Assembly: GCA_021234155.1 (NCBI GenBank)
Contig: JAJEKV010000033.1
Span: 6,436,635-6,500,634, forward strand
Reading direction: 5' to 3'
DNA: 64,000 nt
Origin: Isoetes taiwanensis
Taxonomy: Eukaryota; Streptophyta; Lycopodiopsida; Isoetales; Isoetaceae
Below the pieces are notes generated by a model. The model ran no database searches. It was given only the letters and a program-made list of their open reading frames with translations, and had not been told where the DNA came from. Positions 23,071 through 35,350 of the stretch are shown here, one piece after another. Made by a program: the position numbers and the translations under genes. Position 1 is the first letter of the stretch. Every line of letters begins with the position of its first letter.

Positions 23071-25340
23071 ATGGGTTGGGAAGTTCTGTATACTGTTCTG
23101 TTTGGCGCTCTGTTTATTCTTCTTATAATTCTGTCAAAAACATGGTGGAGAATGCAATCCATTGCCAAGGAAATGGCAAAACAGAGCATCCATTGCCCTC
23201 CTTATAGCCTCATTGACGGACACGATACAGAGATGAACAATATGGCAAAACTGGACATCTCTAAAGATATGAGCAGCATCTCTCATAATATCTTCTCCAG
23301 GATCTTCCCTTTCTATTCTAAATACTCAAAGATTTATGGTTAGCATAGATTACATTTGCATAAGTTTGATCTTGGATGTATACTAGCTAGGTTAGGTCGA
23401 AATTTCGTATTTTCAGAATTGTTGTGTTTGTTCAGGAGAACCACTGCTGATTTGGTGGAAGAAACAGCCTGTAATGTTTGTGAATCAGCCAAGCATGGTA
23501 GCGCAAGTGCTGAACTCTAACTTTGGATTTTATGAGAAGATTCCACATATGGAGTTTTTTTTTGGAAAAGGAGTACTCATGGCCTCTGGCGAGAATTGGG
23601 TGAGGCAAAGAAGAATTATAAATGTATCATTGCAGCAAGAAAAGATCAAGGTAATCTAGATCTGTTTCATCCTATTTCCAGTTCTCTTCTAGTGCAATTG
23701 CATGCTATACAAACTTGTGACTTATTCTTCTTATTTCAACATAAATTTGAGCTTGGAGCTAGTCAGTAGTGAATCAAGCCATAATTTTCTCTCCTGTAAT
23801 GCAGTTGCACGTCTTCATATACAAAATTCGTCTCTAACTGACTTTTATTATCTGGTTGTTCTGTCTGTGTAATATTGGCATGGCAGAATTTTTTAAGAGA
23901 ATGAGGGGTTGACCCTTATACAAAATTAAGTTTCTCCCTTGCTTGTGACTTCTATTCCCCCTGATGTAGAGAACGTGTGCATACTTTATGTTTTTGTTTG
24001 TCAGACTTGCTGCCTTTCTTTAACATTAAGGTAGGGTCCTCAGAATTTTTTTTCTTTAACATAAAGGAAGGATCCTCAGAATTTATTAAGTCCACTGGAT
24101 TTTTAGGATTTCAAGCTTGCTACTTGGAAAACTTGCTGGCATGTGCTTTATTCCTTACATTACTGTATTTACAACAGGGTCTGCTTGAAATAGTAGCATC
24201 CTGCTGTGATAATCTGGTACAGAAATGGGAGGGGCGGATCGCAGAGAATTCTTCTGCAGAGATTGAGGTGCATGAAGAGTTCACAAAAGCAAATGAGGAT
24301 GTGATAGTTAAATGTTTGTTTGGCTCCCAGTTTGAGAAGGGTAAGCAATATTTTCAACTGGCAAGGGAGCTGCTCAGTGCTTCAAAATACCATGACTTCA
24401 TCCCGAGGTAAACAAAAAAAAACTAATAAATTTAAAATGGATGATGAAAGTAATGTTTCCATGTCTTTGTAGTTTTGTGCCTACAAAAATGAGCAAGATA
24501 TTGGGCCAAATAGATAGCTGCTTGTTGGAAATAGTAGAGGAATACAAGGAAAACATAGGAAAGGGGTGCCAGGGCAATGAAATTTTGGGATCCATTTTGG
24601 AGGCAGGAGGTGAGAAGTTGAGCTCAAGGGAGGTGATTGAGGAATGCAAAGGACTCCTTATTGCTGGGCACGAGACAATAGCACAACACCTCACATGGAC
24701 CATCATGTTGCTTGGATTGCATCAGGATTGGCAGGAGGAGGCTTATCAAGAGGTAAAAAGTGTATTCAAAGGAAGGGATGCTTCCAATCAAGAAATGCTT
24801 CACAAACTCAAAATTGTAAGTACTTACAAAAAATTCTTATTTATGGTTAGACTCATTCTCTATATGCTAACATGTTGGTTCAATTTGTGTCAGATGAATA
24901 TGATTATAAATGAATCCCTACGCCTTTACCCTCCTGCTTGCTATGCTGCAAAGCAAGCTATGAAGAACATGCAACTGGGTGATGAAAAGCCCATATCTAT
25001 ACCCAAGGGGTTGCTAATAGGAATTAATATACTAAGGCTTCATCATGATACTAGCAATTGGGGCCCAGATGTTAATATGTTCAACCCTCGAAGATTTGCA
25101 CAAGGAGTTTCGAAGGCTTGTAAGCACCCATTTGGAGGTTATATTCCCTTCTTGATGGGTCCTCGTGTCTGTGTTGGACAGGCATTTGCGCTTCAGGAGG
25201 CCAAGATCTTCCTTTCTTCGTTGTTGCTTAGGTTCAAGTGGCAACTCTCCCCCAAGTATAGGCATGCTCCCCATCTTGGCATGACCCTTCGTCCCCAATA
25301 TGGTGTCCCTATTATCATCACGTATAGAACCCCTATATAA
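23071..25340 (+). CDS. Cytochrome P450, CYP72 clan, five exons, about 500 residues
   Basis: Exons at 23071-23338, 23436-23650, 24178-24407, 24473-24815 and 24894-25340 splice in frame at GT/AG sites and give about 500 residues, the usual P450 length. The start at 23071 (MGWEVLYTVLF) is preferred over 22984 because it puts the membrane anchor (LYTVLFGALFILLIIL) at the N-terminus, as expected for an ER-bound P450. Family landmarks are W-x-R-x-R-R (helix C, NWVRQRR), the oxygen-binding AGHET in helix I, E-S-L-R (ExxR), FNPRRF in place of the common FNPERF, and the haem loop FLMGPRVCVG with its cysteine ligand. NFGFYEK and the NWVRQRRIINVS segment are typical of the CYP72 clan, which includes hormone-modifying and secondary-metabolism enzymes. 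Substrate and subfamily cannot be read from sequence. It appears intact. Confidence 0.9.
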
Positions 25341-26690
25341 CGACCAATTCCTTATATCTTTAGAATTATGCTTTTCCTACTCAAGTCTTGTTAATGGTTT
25401 TATATCTATCTACACATATTACACATATGTAATTGTTTTAGGTTAAGATTCGATTCTTTTGTGCTGTATGATTTTTGGGACACGTCGAATTTGCTTTTTT
25501 CTCGGTACAGATTTCCGGTCAGGTTTTCCGGTGTGGATTTAGGGAGAGATTGTGCTTCGGCCAAAACCAAATCCTTCATAAAAAATGGTGTCCAATTACT
25601 TTCAGGTTAGGATCAATGTATCGGAATTTCTCTTCCTCTAGCCTGAATTGCAAAATCCTTTTCTTCTGGCTCAAACAACACTGTTCTTCTGCATTCCTGA
25701 TCTTTAAAACAGTTAGTATTCTTTGGGCCTATAAAACAGTGAGTATTCTTTGGGCTTTTGGCAAAATAGGGTTGTGAAGCCGTGTTGACGGATTATATGG
25801 GGCAGTATAATCAAGGCGCTTACACAAGGTCAGTAACACACCCCCCATAAACAAGTATCAGCATGAAGCGCAAAGCTGAACCTCCTTATCGCCATGCATT
25901 CCTCGAGCAGAAACATTTTACCAGATTCTAACACTTTCGTGAGAAAATACCAACATTTTGTCTTTCTCTAAGAACAATCATCTCCAATTTATGGGTGCTC
26001 ACCCCTTTTTCTTCTATGATTCTAGTGTGAACTTTTACATTGGCATTCCAATTCAATAAATGGGTAGATATTTACATAGCAATGTTCACTCACATGTACC
26101 AACATAAATTTTAAGCCTTTGCAATCTCATTAGGGTTATTTGTATCATGGGAAACTTTGCTCTGTGGCATCCTCGGTTTTGGAGTGCTCACTACTGGAAC
26201 GAAATTAGACTATTGGGAACTCAATCCACAATGGGTCCAAGCACATTAGGGTGGTTCAAATAAAAACAAATTAGGACTAAAAATTAGCCCTAACCGTTTC
26301 CTTAATTCTCGAATAATTTCAAATTACGTTAGCACTAATTTTCCATCTGATTCCCTCCCAAAATTCTCGGGGAAAGTTTTTCCCACATTTACGATGATCT
26401 TGGAGAGCCTGATCTTGGAGAGCTGTTGCTGTCGAATTTGCAGAGAATAGGGATGCCATTGCAATCTCGCCGAGATAAAGGACGCCATTTTGCTTTCAAT
26501 TTATACGAGCATATGGCATGATTTTAATTCAAGAAGGTATGTCAAATTTGCAAACTAGAAAAGGCATTTGGTAGCCAAGATTCCGAGATTGAATGCATTA
26601 TCTGTAAAGGAAAACAAGGTTTTAATTTCGCGCTTCTCTAGAGATTCAATGCATGTAAGAGTTATATGATGAAAAGAAGGTAAATTTTCG
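25341..26690. other. P450 3' flank and intergenic DNA, no gene seen
   Basis: AT-rich sequence. A short local duplication (AAAACAGT-AGTATTCTTTGGGC) lies at about 25706-25755. No coding, RNA or mobile signature was recognised beyond that. Confidence 0.4.
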
Positions 26691-26696
26691 TGTTTA

Positions 26697-27400
26697 TGCA
26701 TTTCAGTTTTGGAAATGAATCTGCCAAATGTTAATTTGGAAATCAGGTGGTCTCTGTCAAATGTTATTTTGATGCAGATTTGACCAGAGAGAAAAGGGAT
26801 CTGCCATGGTGAATTTGGAGGCCATCTTTGGGATTAAGTAAACCCTTATCCATCAAGGTATATTTCGAAGTGGATGCACAATCTGCAAATTAGCAGTAGA
26901 TATTGCTAATAATAACTGTTTTGATTCGTGCTTATGCATTTCAGTTTTGAAAATGGATCTGCCAAATGTTAATTTGGAAATGAGGTGGTCTCTGTCAAAT
27001 GTTATTTTGATGCAGATTTGACTAGAGAGAAAAGGGATCTGCCATGGTGAATTTGGAGGCCATCTTTGGGATTAAGTAGACCCTTATCCATCAAGGTATA
27101 TTTCGAAGTGGATGCACAATCTGCAAATTAGCAGTAGATATTGCTATTATAACTGTTTTGATTCGTGCTTATGCATTTAAGTTTTGAAAATGGATCCGCC
27201 AAATGTTAATTTGGAAATGAGGTGGTCTCTGTCAAATGTTATTTTGATGCAGATTTGACTAGAGAGAAAAGGGATCTGCTATGGTGAATTTGGAGGCCAT
27301 CTTTGGGTTTAAGTGAACGCTAATCCATCAAGGTATTTCAAATTGGATAATGTTTCTGCAAATTAGCAGTAAATATTGTTAATAATAACTATTTTGATTT
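26697..27400. repeat. Three tandem copies of a ~237-bp unit
   Basis: Units begin near TGCATTTCAGTTTTG at 26697, 26935 and 27171 (spacing 238 and 236 bp). Each contains GTTAATTTGGAAATGAGGTG, AGAGAGAAAAGGGATCTGC and CTGCAAATTAGCAGTA. They differ at few positions. The units are non-coding. Confidence 0.95.
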
Positions 27401-27423
27401 CAAGGCACTAAATAGATAGATAG

Positions 27424-27640
27424 ATAGTATTTTAACGTCACGCCACTAGGCAGCATCCAACTGGACATGTGACCACACACCACACTACATTGCTTAGTTG
27501 GGCCCTGCCCCCAACCACTTTACATTGCGTCTGTGGGTTTTGACACCCAACAGTTCAGAGTGCGATTCTGGGCGATCTCGAACTCGAGACCTATAGTTGC
27601 TAGACCTAGTGTGTTACCACTAGACTAAATGCCCAGACGC
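27424..27640 (-). mobile_element. tRNA-derived SINE
   Basis: On the minus strand the head GGGCATTTAGTCTAGTGGTA contains a pol III A box (TAGTCTAGTGG, + positions 27617-27627). A B-box-like GAGTTCGAGATC follows about 40 bp downstream (+ 27574-27585). A tRNA-unrelated body follows, and the 3' end is a short tandem tail seen on + as (ATAG)n at 27424-27440. Length about 215 bp, usual for plant SINEs. A clear target-site duplication was not found. Confidence 0.75.
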
Positions 27641-27954
27641 ATTTAGTCTAGTAAAATGTATGTTATATATTAGTATTGCCGAAGTACATAGTTCTTAATT
27701 AGGTTGGCTTGTACTAAATGTGTGGTTCTGTACTAATGTTTGTGGGCATGTACTATTTAGAAATTTAGTTGCTAGTTAGCATTGCATTAGATTTCATATA
27801 CTAAATAGTACTAATGCATTTGGTTGCTAGCCTAGTAATTACTAATTTGCATTTGGTTACTAATTAGTTGCAGAAAGTCCTAAACTTGCATCTTTGTCAC
27901 TAATTTTATATGTAGCACTAATACCATATTTTTGTTCTATGTTAATGTTACAGC

Positions 27955-28380
27955 ATGTCCAACAGAAAGAGCTTGTGTAAGGTGAAGAAAGAAGAGGAAC
28001 ACCTGTCAGCCGCAGAGCGAGAAATGATTCTAGACACGTCTAAATTATCATGCGAAGGGCTGACGCAAACAGACGTAAGAAAAGCTGACATAGAAAAGCC
28101 AAGCTCTGGCAGCAATCCGTCGGCCACAGAGCTGGTGATTTGAAGCTCAAGGCAAGTTTTTCTAATGGGGGCTTTGTTGATGGCAAGGTTGCAAAACAGG
28201 GATTATCATTTGGTGTTGAACGGAATAATGACGACAAAGAATCAGGTCAGTTTAAGCTTTCTGCCACTGTGCATCTGCAAGATGATACTAAGCCTCCCAA
28301 GTTTGTGATTCATTTTTGCAGCTTCTTTGATTTTCCGTTAGACATGCCTGCAAAGTTGAAGGATAAATGCCATCTTTGAC
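27955..28380 (+). pseudogene. Gene fragment with possible resemblance to chloroplast outer-envelope protein OEP24
   Basis: An ORF at 27955-28143 is followed, one frame over, by 28140-28379. The second reads LKASFSNGGFVDGK near its start and GQFKLSATVHLQDDTKPPK in the middle. These recall, by eye only, segments of the beta-barrel pore OEP24 (K-ASxxDxxFVxGP and a FKxxASVNLADxxKxPK strand). The piece is short, changes frame and stops after about 80 residues. It lies upstream of a Helitron 3' end, so it may be a captured fragment. The assignment is weak. Confidence 0.25.
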
Positions 28381-28449
28381 CTTTATGCACCAGAAGTGTC
28401 GTGCCACATGTTGAAAGATCAATGGAAGGTAGATTAGATTGGGTCATTC

Positions 28450-30760
28450 ACGAGTTTACTGCTGCAAAATTGACATACAGGTTAGTTCTTAAAGATGTGA
28501 ATTGAGACAAACCGTAGCTAGAGTTAGATATCTCAGCTCTCCCGATTCTTGCTTTTGAATGGCACTATAGAAAAAGATGCTTACCATATTGATGCTTACC
28601 AATGGCATTATTGATAGGTGCTTACCATATAGAAAAAGAGCAAGTTTTGCATTGATGTATTTTGTCTGAAACCATGTCAAAATCCTAAGCAGACGATTAT
28701 AGCATACTACGCGAAATTTAGGGCTGTGATTCTGCAAATCTTTATTCTCTGTAAATGATTATTCTATCAATAGGGATTTGTTCTTTTTGGGTCTGGATCA
28801 TTTGGCTGATAAGGGTGGACTATAGGTTAGAGCTTCCTTGCAACTTTGGTTTACATATTTGACGTATTCAGCATTTTTTTCTGGTAGGCAATTTTGAGTA
28901 ATAGTTGTGCTCCATATTCTCTACTCATACTTTTTGCAACATAATTTCTACAAAGAAGTTGCTACATGTAAACGCATTGGTTCTTCTCTTAGCAGATAAG
29001 CATAGCTGGGGACCACAACAGAGGATTTGAAGGTCTCTTCTGAATTATGGCTCACGGTATTTTATATTAGTTGCCATTGTATTGTATAAGCAAAATTCTA
29101 TAAGTAGTGGTGCAAGCTTAGTGATATATTCTGTTTTGTTGAGTTCTTTATGCTTGCTGTGTTGGTATGACATATCGAGGTTCGATTCCTTGCAATCTAC
29201 AGTTCTCCTATTGCTACATAAATGATGGGCACCACAAGTGTGCCTTTGAGTTGTATGCCTGCATGCAATACTTCTGATGAGTTGTGTTTTTTGTTGCTTA
29301 TTCTAAAAATGATCTATTTACATTAGCGATACATGAGACATGTATATTTCTTCTCACTTTTACAGATGTGAAATAATAATAAAGCACATAAAATGCCAAT
29401 TTCTTTACAACACATCTCTTCCCAGAGCAACAGAATAGGGAAGGTCCAAATGTATTTTGAGAATCCTAAATTGTACCTTCTATAGATTTAGCACACTAGA
29501 TTATTCCATCAGTTAGAGAGTGCAATGTTCCTTCATGGCACCTACCTACAAATAGACAAGTTAAAAACTGCATTTAATTCTATTGTGAAAGTCATGATCC
29601 CAATATGTTATCAATGACAAAAATGATATTGCTACACTCATTATGAAGCTTACATCATTGCAATATAATATGAAGAAATTAGTCCTTACATTAGTATAGC
29701 ATAGAATCACAAGGGTGAAATCACAATCTTTTTATTTCTGAGTTATAATGTGTGCAATTGTTAAAGCGTTAAATATCAAAGGTTAAAATAAGGTATAAGT
29801 AAGTGAAGCATGTCAAGATGGGGTGATAGAGTGGGTTTTAATAAGGTGTAAGTGAAAAACATACGAAGATTAGGTGATAGAGTAGCATTTGATGCATGCT
29901 GACCAACTGTATTTTCTAGGGTGTTAAGGTTGAGATAATTTAGGGGCAATGAAGGCAATGGAGAAGAAAAGGAACGATAAGAAATGGATACAAAAGGACA
30001 TTAATGTAGGGAGCTAAAAGGAGAGGGGTCGGATTTTGCCCTGCAAGGGCAAATTTCGCAAAGAGCTTCTGGCAAGGTTCCAACTTTGGATAAATTCTTT
30101 GGCCGATGGGAAAGAGGCCAATGATCAATATCAAAATGATCATCTCATTTCATTTCCCTCCCTCACTTTGATTGGGAACGAAAATACCACGCTCATGTGC
30201 ATGCGGTAGCGAGCGTGGAAATTGAGGAGCCCATTGCAAAGGTCAAAGAAATATTTCGCACAGAAGAGGCTGTGAAGTTGGAGCACTTCATCCAACTAAT
30301 TGATGACTTTCTATTTGTTAAAGTGTAACCAAGGGAACCTGGATGGAGTACATGCTTTGACTAACCTCCAATTGTTTGACTCTTTTATCAGATGACAAAC
30401 GACACTGTTCACTGGTGAATTGGCATTTTAGTAGCACAAGAATTCACCTTTGCTGGAATATGTAATGGAGCACATTTTAGGGTCTATAGATAATTTTGTC
30501 CTGAGATGGTATCTGATTCTATTATACGAGCCTATGTTCGGGACGAGTTATCTCATATATAAATCGTGAGACATCGTGGGCAGTTCAAATCAATGACTCG
30601 CACATGCATTTCACTTTTACCCTAGCTAAGATGTTATTTGTAGGAGAAGTGAAGGTATCACAGAAGCATCCACAAAAAATACATTAGGCTCTTGGTGATG
30701 TGTGTCATGTGGAGATGCATATTTAGAGTTTCATCATGAACTGGACATATGCCAGGACAT
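28450..30760. other. Non-coding stretch, probably Helitron interior
   Basis: AT-rich DNA with only short frames. A degenerate ~60-bp duplication (TAAGGTGTAAGTGAA, GGTGATAGAGTG) lies near 29790-29885. If the 3' end at 30792 belongs to a Helitron, this stretch is its interior. The 5' end was not identified. Confidence 0.35.
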
Positions 30761-30762
30761 TA

Positions 30763-30792
30763 GCCCGGCAACGCCGGGCACACGTTTACTAG
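30763..30792 (+). mobile_element. Helitron 3' terminus
   Basis: A 7-bp stem GCCCGGC, loop AAC and GCCGGGC (30763-30779) is followed nine bases later by CTAG (30789-30792) and then T. This is the Helitron rule: a hairpin shortly before CTRR, with insertion before T. The stem-loop form is the same as at 43.9 kb. Confidence 0.7.
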
Positions 30793-31896
30793 TGTATCTT
30801 TATAATCCATTCTGTTCAACATTATTCTGAATTACTTCTATGATCCATTCTGATCAACATTATTTTGATGTTCTTTTATTCTGATTATAATAACATTCAT
30901 TCTGCAGCATAATAACAACATTTTGTCATTCTGTAGCATAATAACAGCATAATAACAGTCTTTTATTCTGATCATAATAACAGTCATTCTAGACATAATA
31001 ACTGTCAATTTCTGAACAGATACATGGTTGGCAGATGCAAATGAGTGTTTAGCTCTAACTTTCGTATTGTAATGCAGAAAAAAAGAAGTGACAGAACCGG
31101 AATATGAATAGCATCAACAACTTTGTGGAATCGGCCATGGATCAAAGAAGAAGATCCGGCTGAACCCTAAAAAAACAACAAAATTTTCGTGGGTTTATAT
31201 ATCCCACAAGCATGAATGAAAAACAAAAACCATTGTTATATAAGCATTTGCATTTTTCATTTAGGTTGGATTGGGTCTTCATGGAAGAGGGGAAGAAGAA
31301 AGCCGTTTCCCATGAAGATCCATTCCTTGATCCATTCCTTTTAAAGATTTCCTTAATTAATCCCAATTCGACTTAACCTTTGTTAGGATCCTAACATGAA
31401 ATGTCTAGCATCTACATTATTTTCCTTCTTGTGCAATTGAATTGAAAACTTCAATAGGAAAATTTCATGTTCATCCTCAAGAGCCCGGGCATTCATTATT
31501 GTTAAAATGAATCCAATGATACACTGCTCGTTCTACCGATTCACTCCATTCTAAATTTGAATCAATGAACCTGGCATTCAGATATTCGACCGAGCATTTC
31601 CTTTGGTTCTCAACCATTGGCACTAAAGGTTCACAATAATGATAATAATTAGGTTCGCCACGAACCATTCAACCTTATATTATAAGGTTAACTTTTATCT
31701 TTTGCATAGGTTCACTAATGACCTTTATACTGTCTTTGCTCCCTTTGCATTTCACAGGTCTTCTTACCCTGTTTGAGTTGAACCTTGTGCATTATCAAAC
31801 ATCTGTAGATTATCTAGATCTTTTAACTACCTAGATCCAATATCCCAATATTGGGTAACACCCAATATCCTAATATAGAACATTAGGCCTAGAACA

Positions 31897-32015
31897 TATT
31901 TTATGAAAACACCCCATTTATAGAACATTCGATATGGGGTGCTTTCATAAAATACCCCATATTCATAGAACATTCCATCTTTGTTTTCATAGAACATATT
32001 TTATGAAAACACCCC
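31897..32015. repeat. Interspersed inverted/direct repeat TTTTATGAAAACACCCCAT
   Basis: TATTTTATGAAAACACCCCAT-type sequence occurs directly at about 31898 and 31993, with an inverted copy (ATGGGGTGCTTTCATAAAA) at about 31934-31952. The short TATAGAACATTC box accompanies each. Confidence 0.8.
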
Positions 32016-32134
32016 ATACGAATACTCATTGTTGGGCTCGAGTTTTGAGGCCTGCATTTAAGTTTGCATGCAGCAGGATCGTTCACTCTTCCATTTTCAC
32101 TATTTCCATTTGCAGCAGGATCGATCACTCTTCT

Positions 32135-32500
32135 ATGGCGAGGATCAAGTTTACTGCCAGGGCGCCCATGGAGGAGTCCGTTGCTTCCAGCCACCGCCGT
32201 GAGGGCACTAAACTGAAGATTATGGCCAAATTCTCTTGTCTGGAGGTGAATCGGCTGCAAAGAAAAGGAGCTGCAGTCTCATCTAAGGTCCAACAGTGGA
32301 TAGACCGTGTGCATGCAACTGATGAACGCATTCTGGAGATGCACATAGAAGCTCATGGCGATGACCTTCATGTTCAGCGTTCATTCTTCGGGTGTGGCTT
32401 AATAGGTTCTGAAATCTTCTATCTTCTCGGCTATATGGATTTCTCGGCTATCTGGCGATATGGATTTCTCGGCTACCTGTACAATTTTTTGTGTAAATGA
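32135..32500 (+). CDS. Hypothetical ORF, 121 residues
   Basis: An ATG at 32135 opens MARIKFTARAPMEESVASS..., rich in Lys, Arg and Glu up to about residue 75. It is followed by a repetitive tail (GYMDFSAIWRYGFLGYLY) made by a local duplication of TATATGGATTTCTCGGCTAT. The first 75 residues look protein-like; the tail looks like read-through. No family is recognised. It may be a captured or decayed exon. Confidence 0.25.
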   Translation: MARIKFTARAPMEESVASSHRREGTKLKIMAKFSCLEVNRLQRKGAAVSSKVQQWIDRVHATDERILEMHIEAHGDDLHVQRSFFGCGLIGSEIFYLLGYMDFSAIWRYGFLGYLYNFLCK

Positions 32501-33015
32501 TGATTTTTGTGTAAAGAAGTTTTGGATAAGCTTTTTCTAAGTGAACTTTTTTTTCTGTAAGCTCTTGAATGAGTAACTTATGATTCCGAATGTAAACACT
32601 TGATACATTAACGTTTCTCCCATGAAGTGTTCTGTCATTTTATACCTGCATGCAATTTATCTGTGTTTTACACTTGCATGAGATAACCCTAAACGCTCAG
32701 TTGATCCTCCAGGTTTAACTTTGTTTTTAACACAATATTCGCCAAATAGTTTTAACACAGATATTGCTTTAAATTTTTGTCATTGCCAGTTTGAACTTTG
32801 AGCTGAACAAGTGGGATCAGAATGTCATGAACCATAATGATGAGCATTTATCTAACTAATACTTAGATGTTGGCATATAACCTCACCTTGGTCCAGTTGT
32901 GATAAAGAATATAGCCTTTGCATGCATACTAAAATGCTATAATGTTGACCATGCATATGGTCAATGGACCTTAAAGCCAAGGTTATTGTTAATAAAATGA
33001 TTTTCTAAAGGTAAA

Positions 33016-33470
33016 GTGCACAAGCCGAATGCATTAATGAGCATATCTAGGGCAAGGAAATCTGGAGCAGGTCGAACTCCTTGGGAATGTGCACTGGCAT
33101 GCCGCGAGACTTTATTAGAGCTGGTATGCATCGATAAAACACTTAGGTGTATGAAATGGGTTATATTTCGGATGGATGGTCTGATAGCCATAGCTCAGAA
33201 GAGGAACTTACGCCAAAAACAGAGGAGGAGCGGGAACTTCTGTGGTGCAGTAATACTGTGAGACTGGAAAACCTAAGCATGAATAGAAGGGGTAGAGGTA
33301 GAGGTTTTGATACCAAAAGGAGTTATGATGGAGGAAATACCAGCTTTGCTGCTAAAAGAGGTGGAGGATTCGGTAGGAATCAAGCTGGCCACTATGGTAA
33401 CACCAATAATGCGGATTATTACGTCCTTGAGACACAAGTGGACGCGTTAGAATCCGAAGATGAAGATGTA
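33016..33470 (+). pseudogene. Fragment of an unrecognised plant gene with an RG-rich end, frameshifted
   Basis: A first frame (33016 to about 33140) reads SGAGRTPWECALACRETLLE and the next frame continues MGYISDGWSDSHSSEEELTP, then RRGRGRGFDTKRSYDGG and an acidic end (DALESEDEDVQ). The switch near 33150 needs one inserted or deleted base. A donor-like CAG-GTAGTT follows at 33471. Protein-like composition spans the frame change, so this is probably one broken exon. RG/GR repeats are common in RNA-binding proteins, but I do not recognise the family. Confidence 0.4.
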
Positions 33471-33515
33471 CAGGTAGTTTTTTTTTTTAATTTAAAAATC
33501 TATCTGATCATATAG

Positions 33516-35345
33516 CTGAGTTAGGCCAAGTTGGGATGCAACAGGCTGTTAACCAAATGTAAAAACTCCCCCCTGTTTTCTCTTCTTTCCTTTTCTTCTA
33601 AATAAAAGGGGTCGTAATAATGATCTGAATGATTTGGTTTTGTAAGAACCACATACCAGGGCTAGGAAGACCACAAAGGATTCCAAATAAAAGCTTTAAA
33701 ATTCTGATATATCTGTAAGCTTTGAAGCTATAGGAGATAGTGCAGACCGAATGTGGTATGGTTTGACACAGCTGCATAACATGTCCAAAAAGGGAGTATA
33801 TAATACCATAGTTTAATGGTACTTTTCTTTCAGATATAATAAATATCCTTTATGAAGTAACAGAATGCTTAGTTCTTTATGTTTCAGCTTATTGTCTATT
33901 TCTATACACTCTTAGTAGGCTAATTATTTTTCAAGAGCAAAGGGTACATTGGGTGAAAGGCGAAGAGCCAAGAATCACCCAAAGTACCTTTTGGCCCTTG
34001 TTGCATTACCGAGATTACTGCTAATGTACACATGATTGGCTGCAGGTACGTGGTGATTCTTCTCCCAATGTATTTGCTTTGCTGTTATGAAGTATAGTGG
34101 CTCGAAACGGATGTATGGATCTAGATGTTTTGCTGATGGTTACAACCAAATTTTCTACTACAACAAACATTGAGTTTGAAAGATTATGACTCAACAAAGA
34201 CCCTGGCCTAAATACTTAAGCTGGTGATATTTGTATTTTTATTAAGGTCTGAAATATGTAGATACATAGTTGGATGCTTCTTCTTTACTGCCATAAAGGC
34301 ATTTTCCTCCAGAAGGTTAGTATATGGAATATCATTTTGGGGATAAACTTAAATCCGGATGCTGTCTTATAAAACCTGCTGTAATCATACCACATTATGT
34401 CATTTTGAACAGTGAGGTTTTGTTTAATGCACCAAAGGTTCTTATATAAACTAAGTATGACTGATAACAATGGAAAGTTGGACCTCTTATTGCAGAAAAA
34501 ATGCTGATTAATGTAAGCAGGTACTTCTAGGTCTAATGTATCAAACCACAAGTATGATTCTGGATTCTGTTCCCCTGTTGTTTTAGTTCTCTTTGTTAAA
34601 AAAAGGGGGATGGATAATATGTTATGAAATAGATCATAACTATAACAGGAGATATAATGGCTCTGATATAAAGGAAATCGTGTTGAGTTAATAGTCCTGT
34701 ATGATAACATAGGGGCCGTATATAGTGAACATGAAGCTGCTATTAACTAGGAGTCTATGTTAGAGCAAACTGGCAAATGTTGCACATGCATGGTGTAATG
34801 ACATGCAAATATAAAAGGCAAACATGAGTAAGGTTAAAAAGAGATTTGACCATGAAGAGATATAGAGGTACAAGTGGAGTACATGCAGCTGAGTATAACA
34901 TGCCGAGACAAATTGCATGGTAACAATTAGTAAAGATAAAGTGATATGCTTTTATCGAAGTGAACCTAATATGTTAAGCCATTTCATTCGGTTTATAAAT
35001 TTAAAGGACTTATCTTCTAAATTATCTAATGGAAGGTATATGTATGAGATGTGTTTGTGTAATGCATGCTGCTATACATGGCAGACATGATGCATATAGC
35101 TGTGCATGGTAAACAGATGTAAACATGAAATGTTACAGATTATAAAGATATAAGGAGTTAGGTTCTTCCATTTGTGATCAAAGTTTAAAGACAAAGTGTC
35201 TTAAATGTTTATTAGAAATACTAGTCTGGGTTTGATGTACCCTGTCTTTGATTAGCTCAGTCAAGATAAGGGAATGATAAAGCTATGGATGGATTGACTG
35301 AAATAGTTTGATGGGCTAGTAGGATTGTTGTCTGGACTAGTCAAG
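33516..35345. other. Intergenic stretch, no gene seen
   Basis: AT-rich sequence with no convincing coding frame. The 141-codon minus-strand frame at 34285-34710 has a composition expected of AT-rich non-coding DNA. A loose inverted pair (CAAAGGGTACATTGGGTGAA and GTGATTCTTCTCCCAATGTA) lies at about 33940-34070. Confidence 0.4.
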
Positions 35346-35350
35346 TCAGG

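Noticed and set aside
27574-27640. A functional tRNA gene on the minus strand
   Set aside because: A and B boxes are present but the sequence does not fold as a full cloverleaf by eye and continues into a SINE body.
31934-32500. Starting the 32-kb ORF at 31934
   Set aside because: The first 67 codons run through the inverted repeat TTTTATGAAAACACCCCAT; the ATG at 32135 is more plausible.
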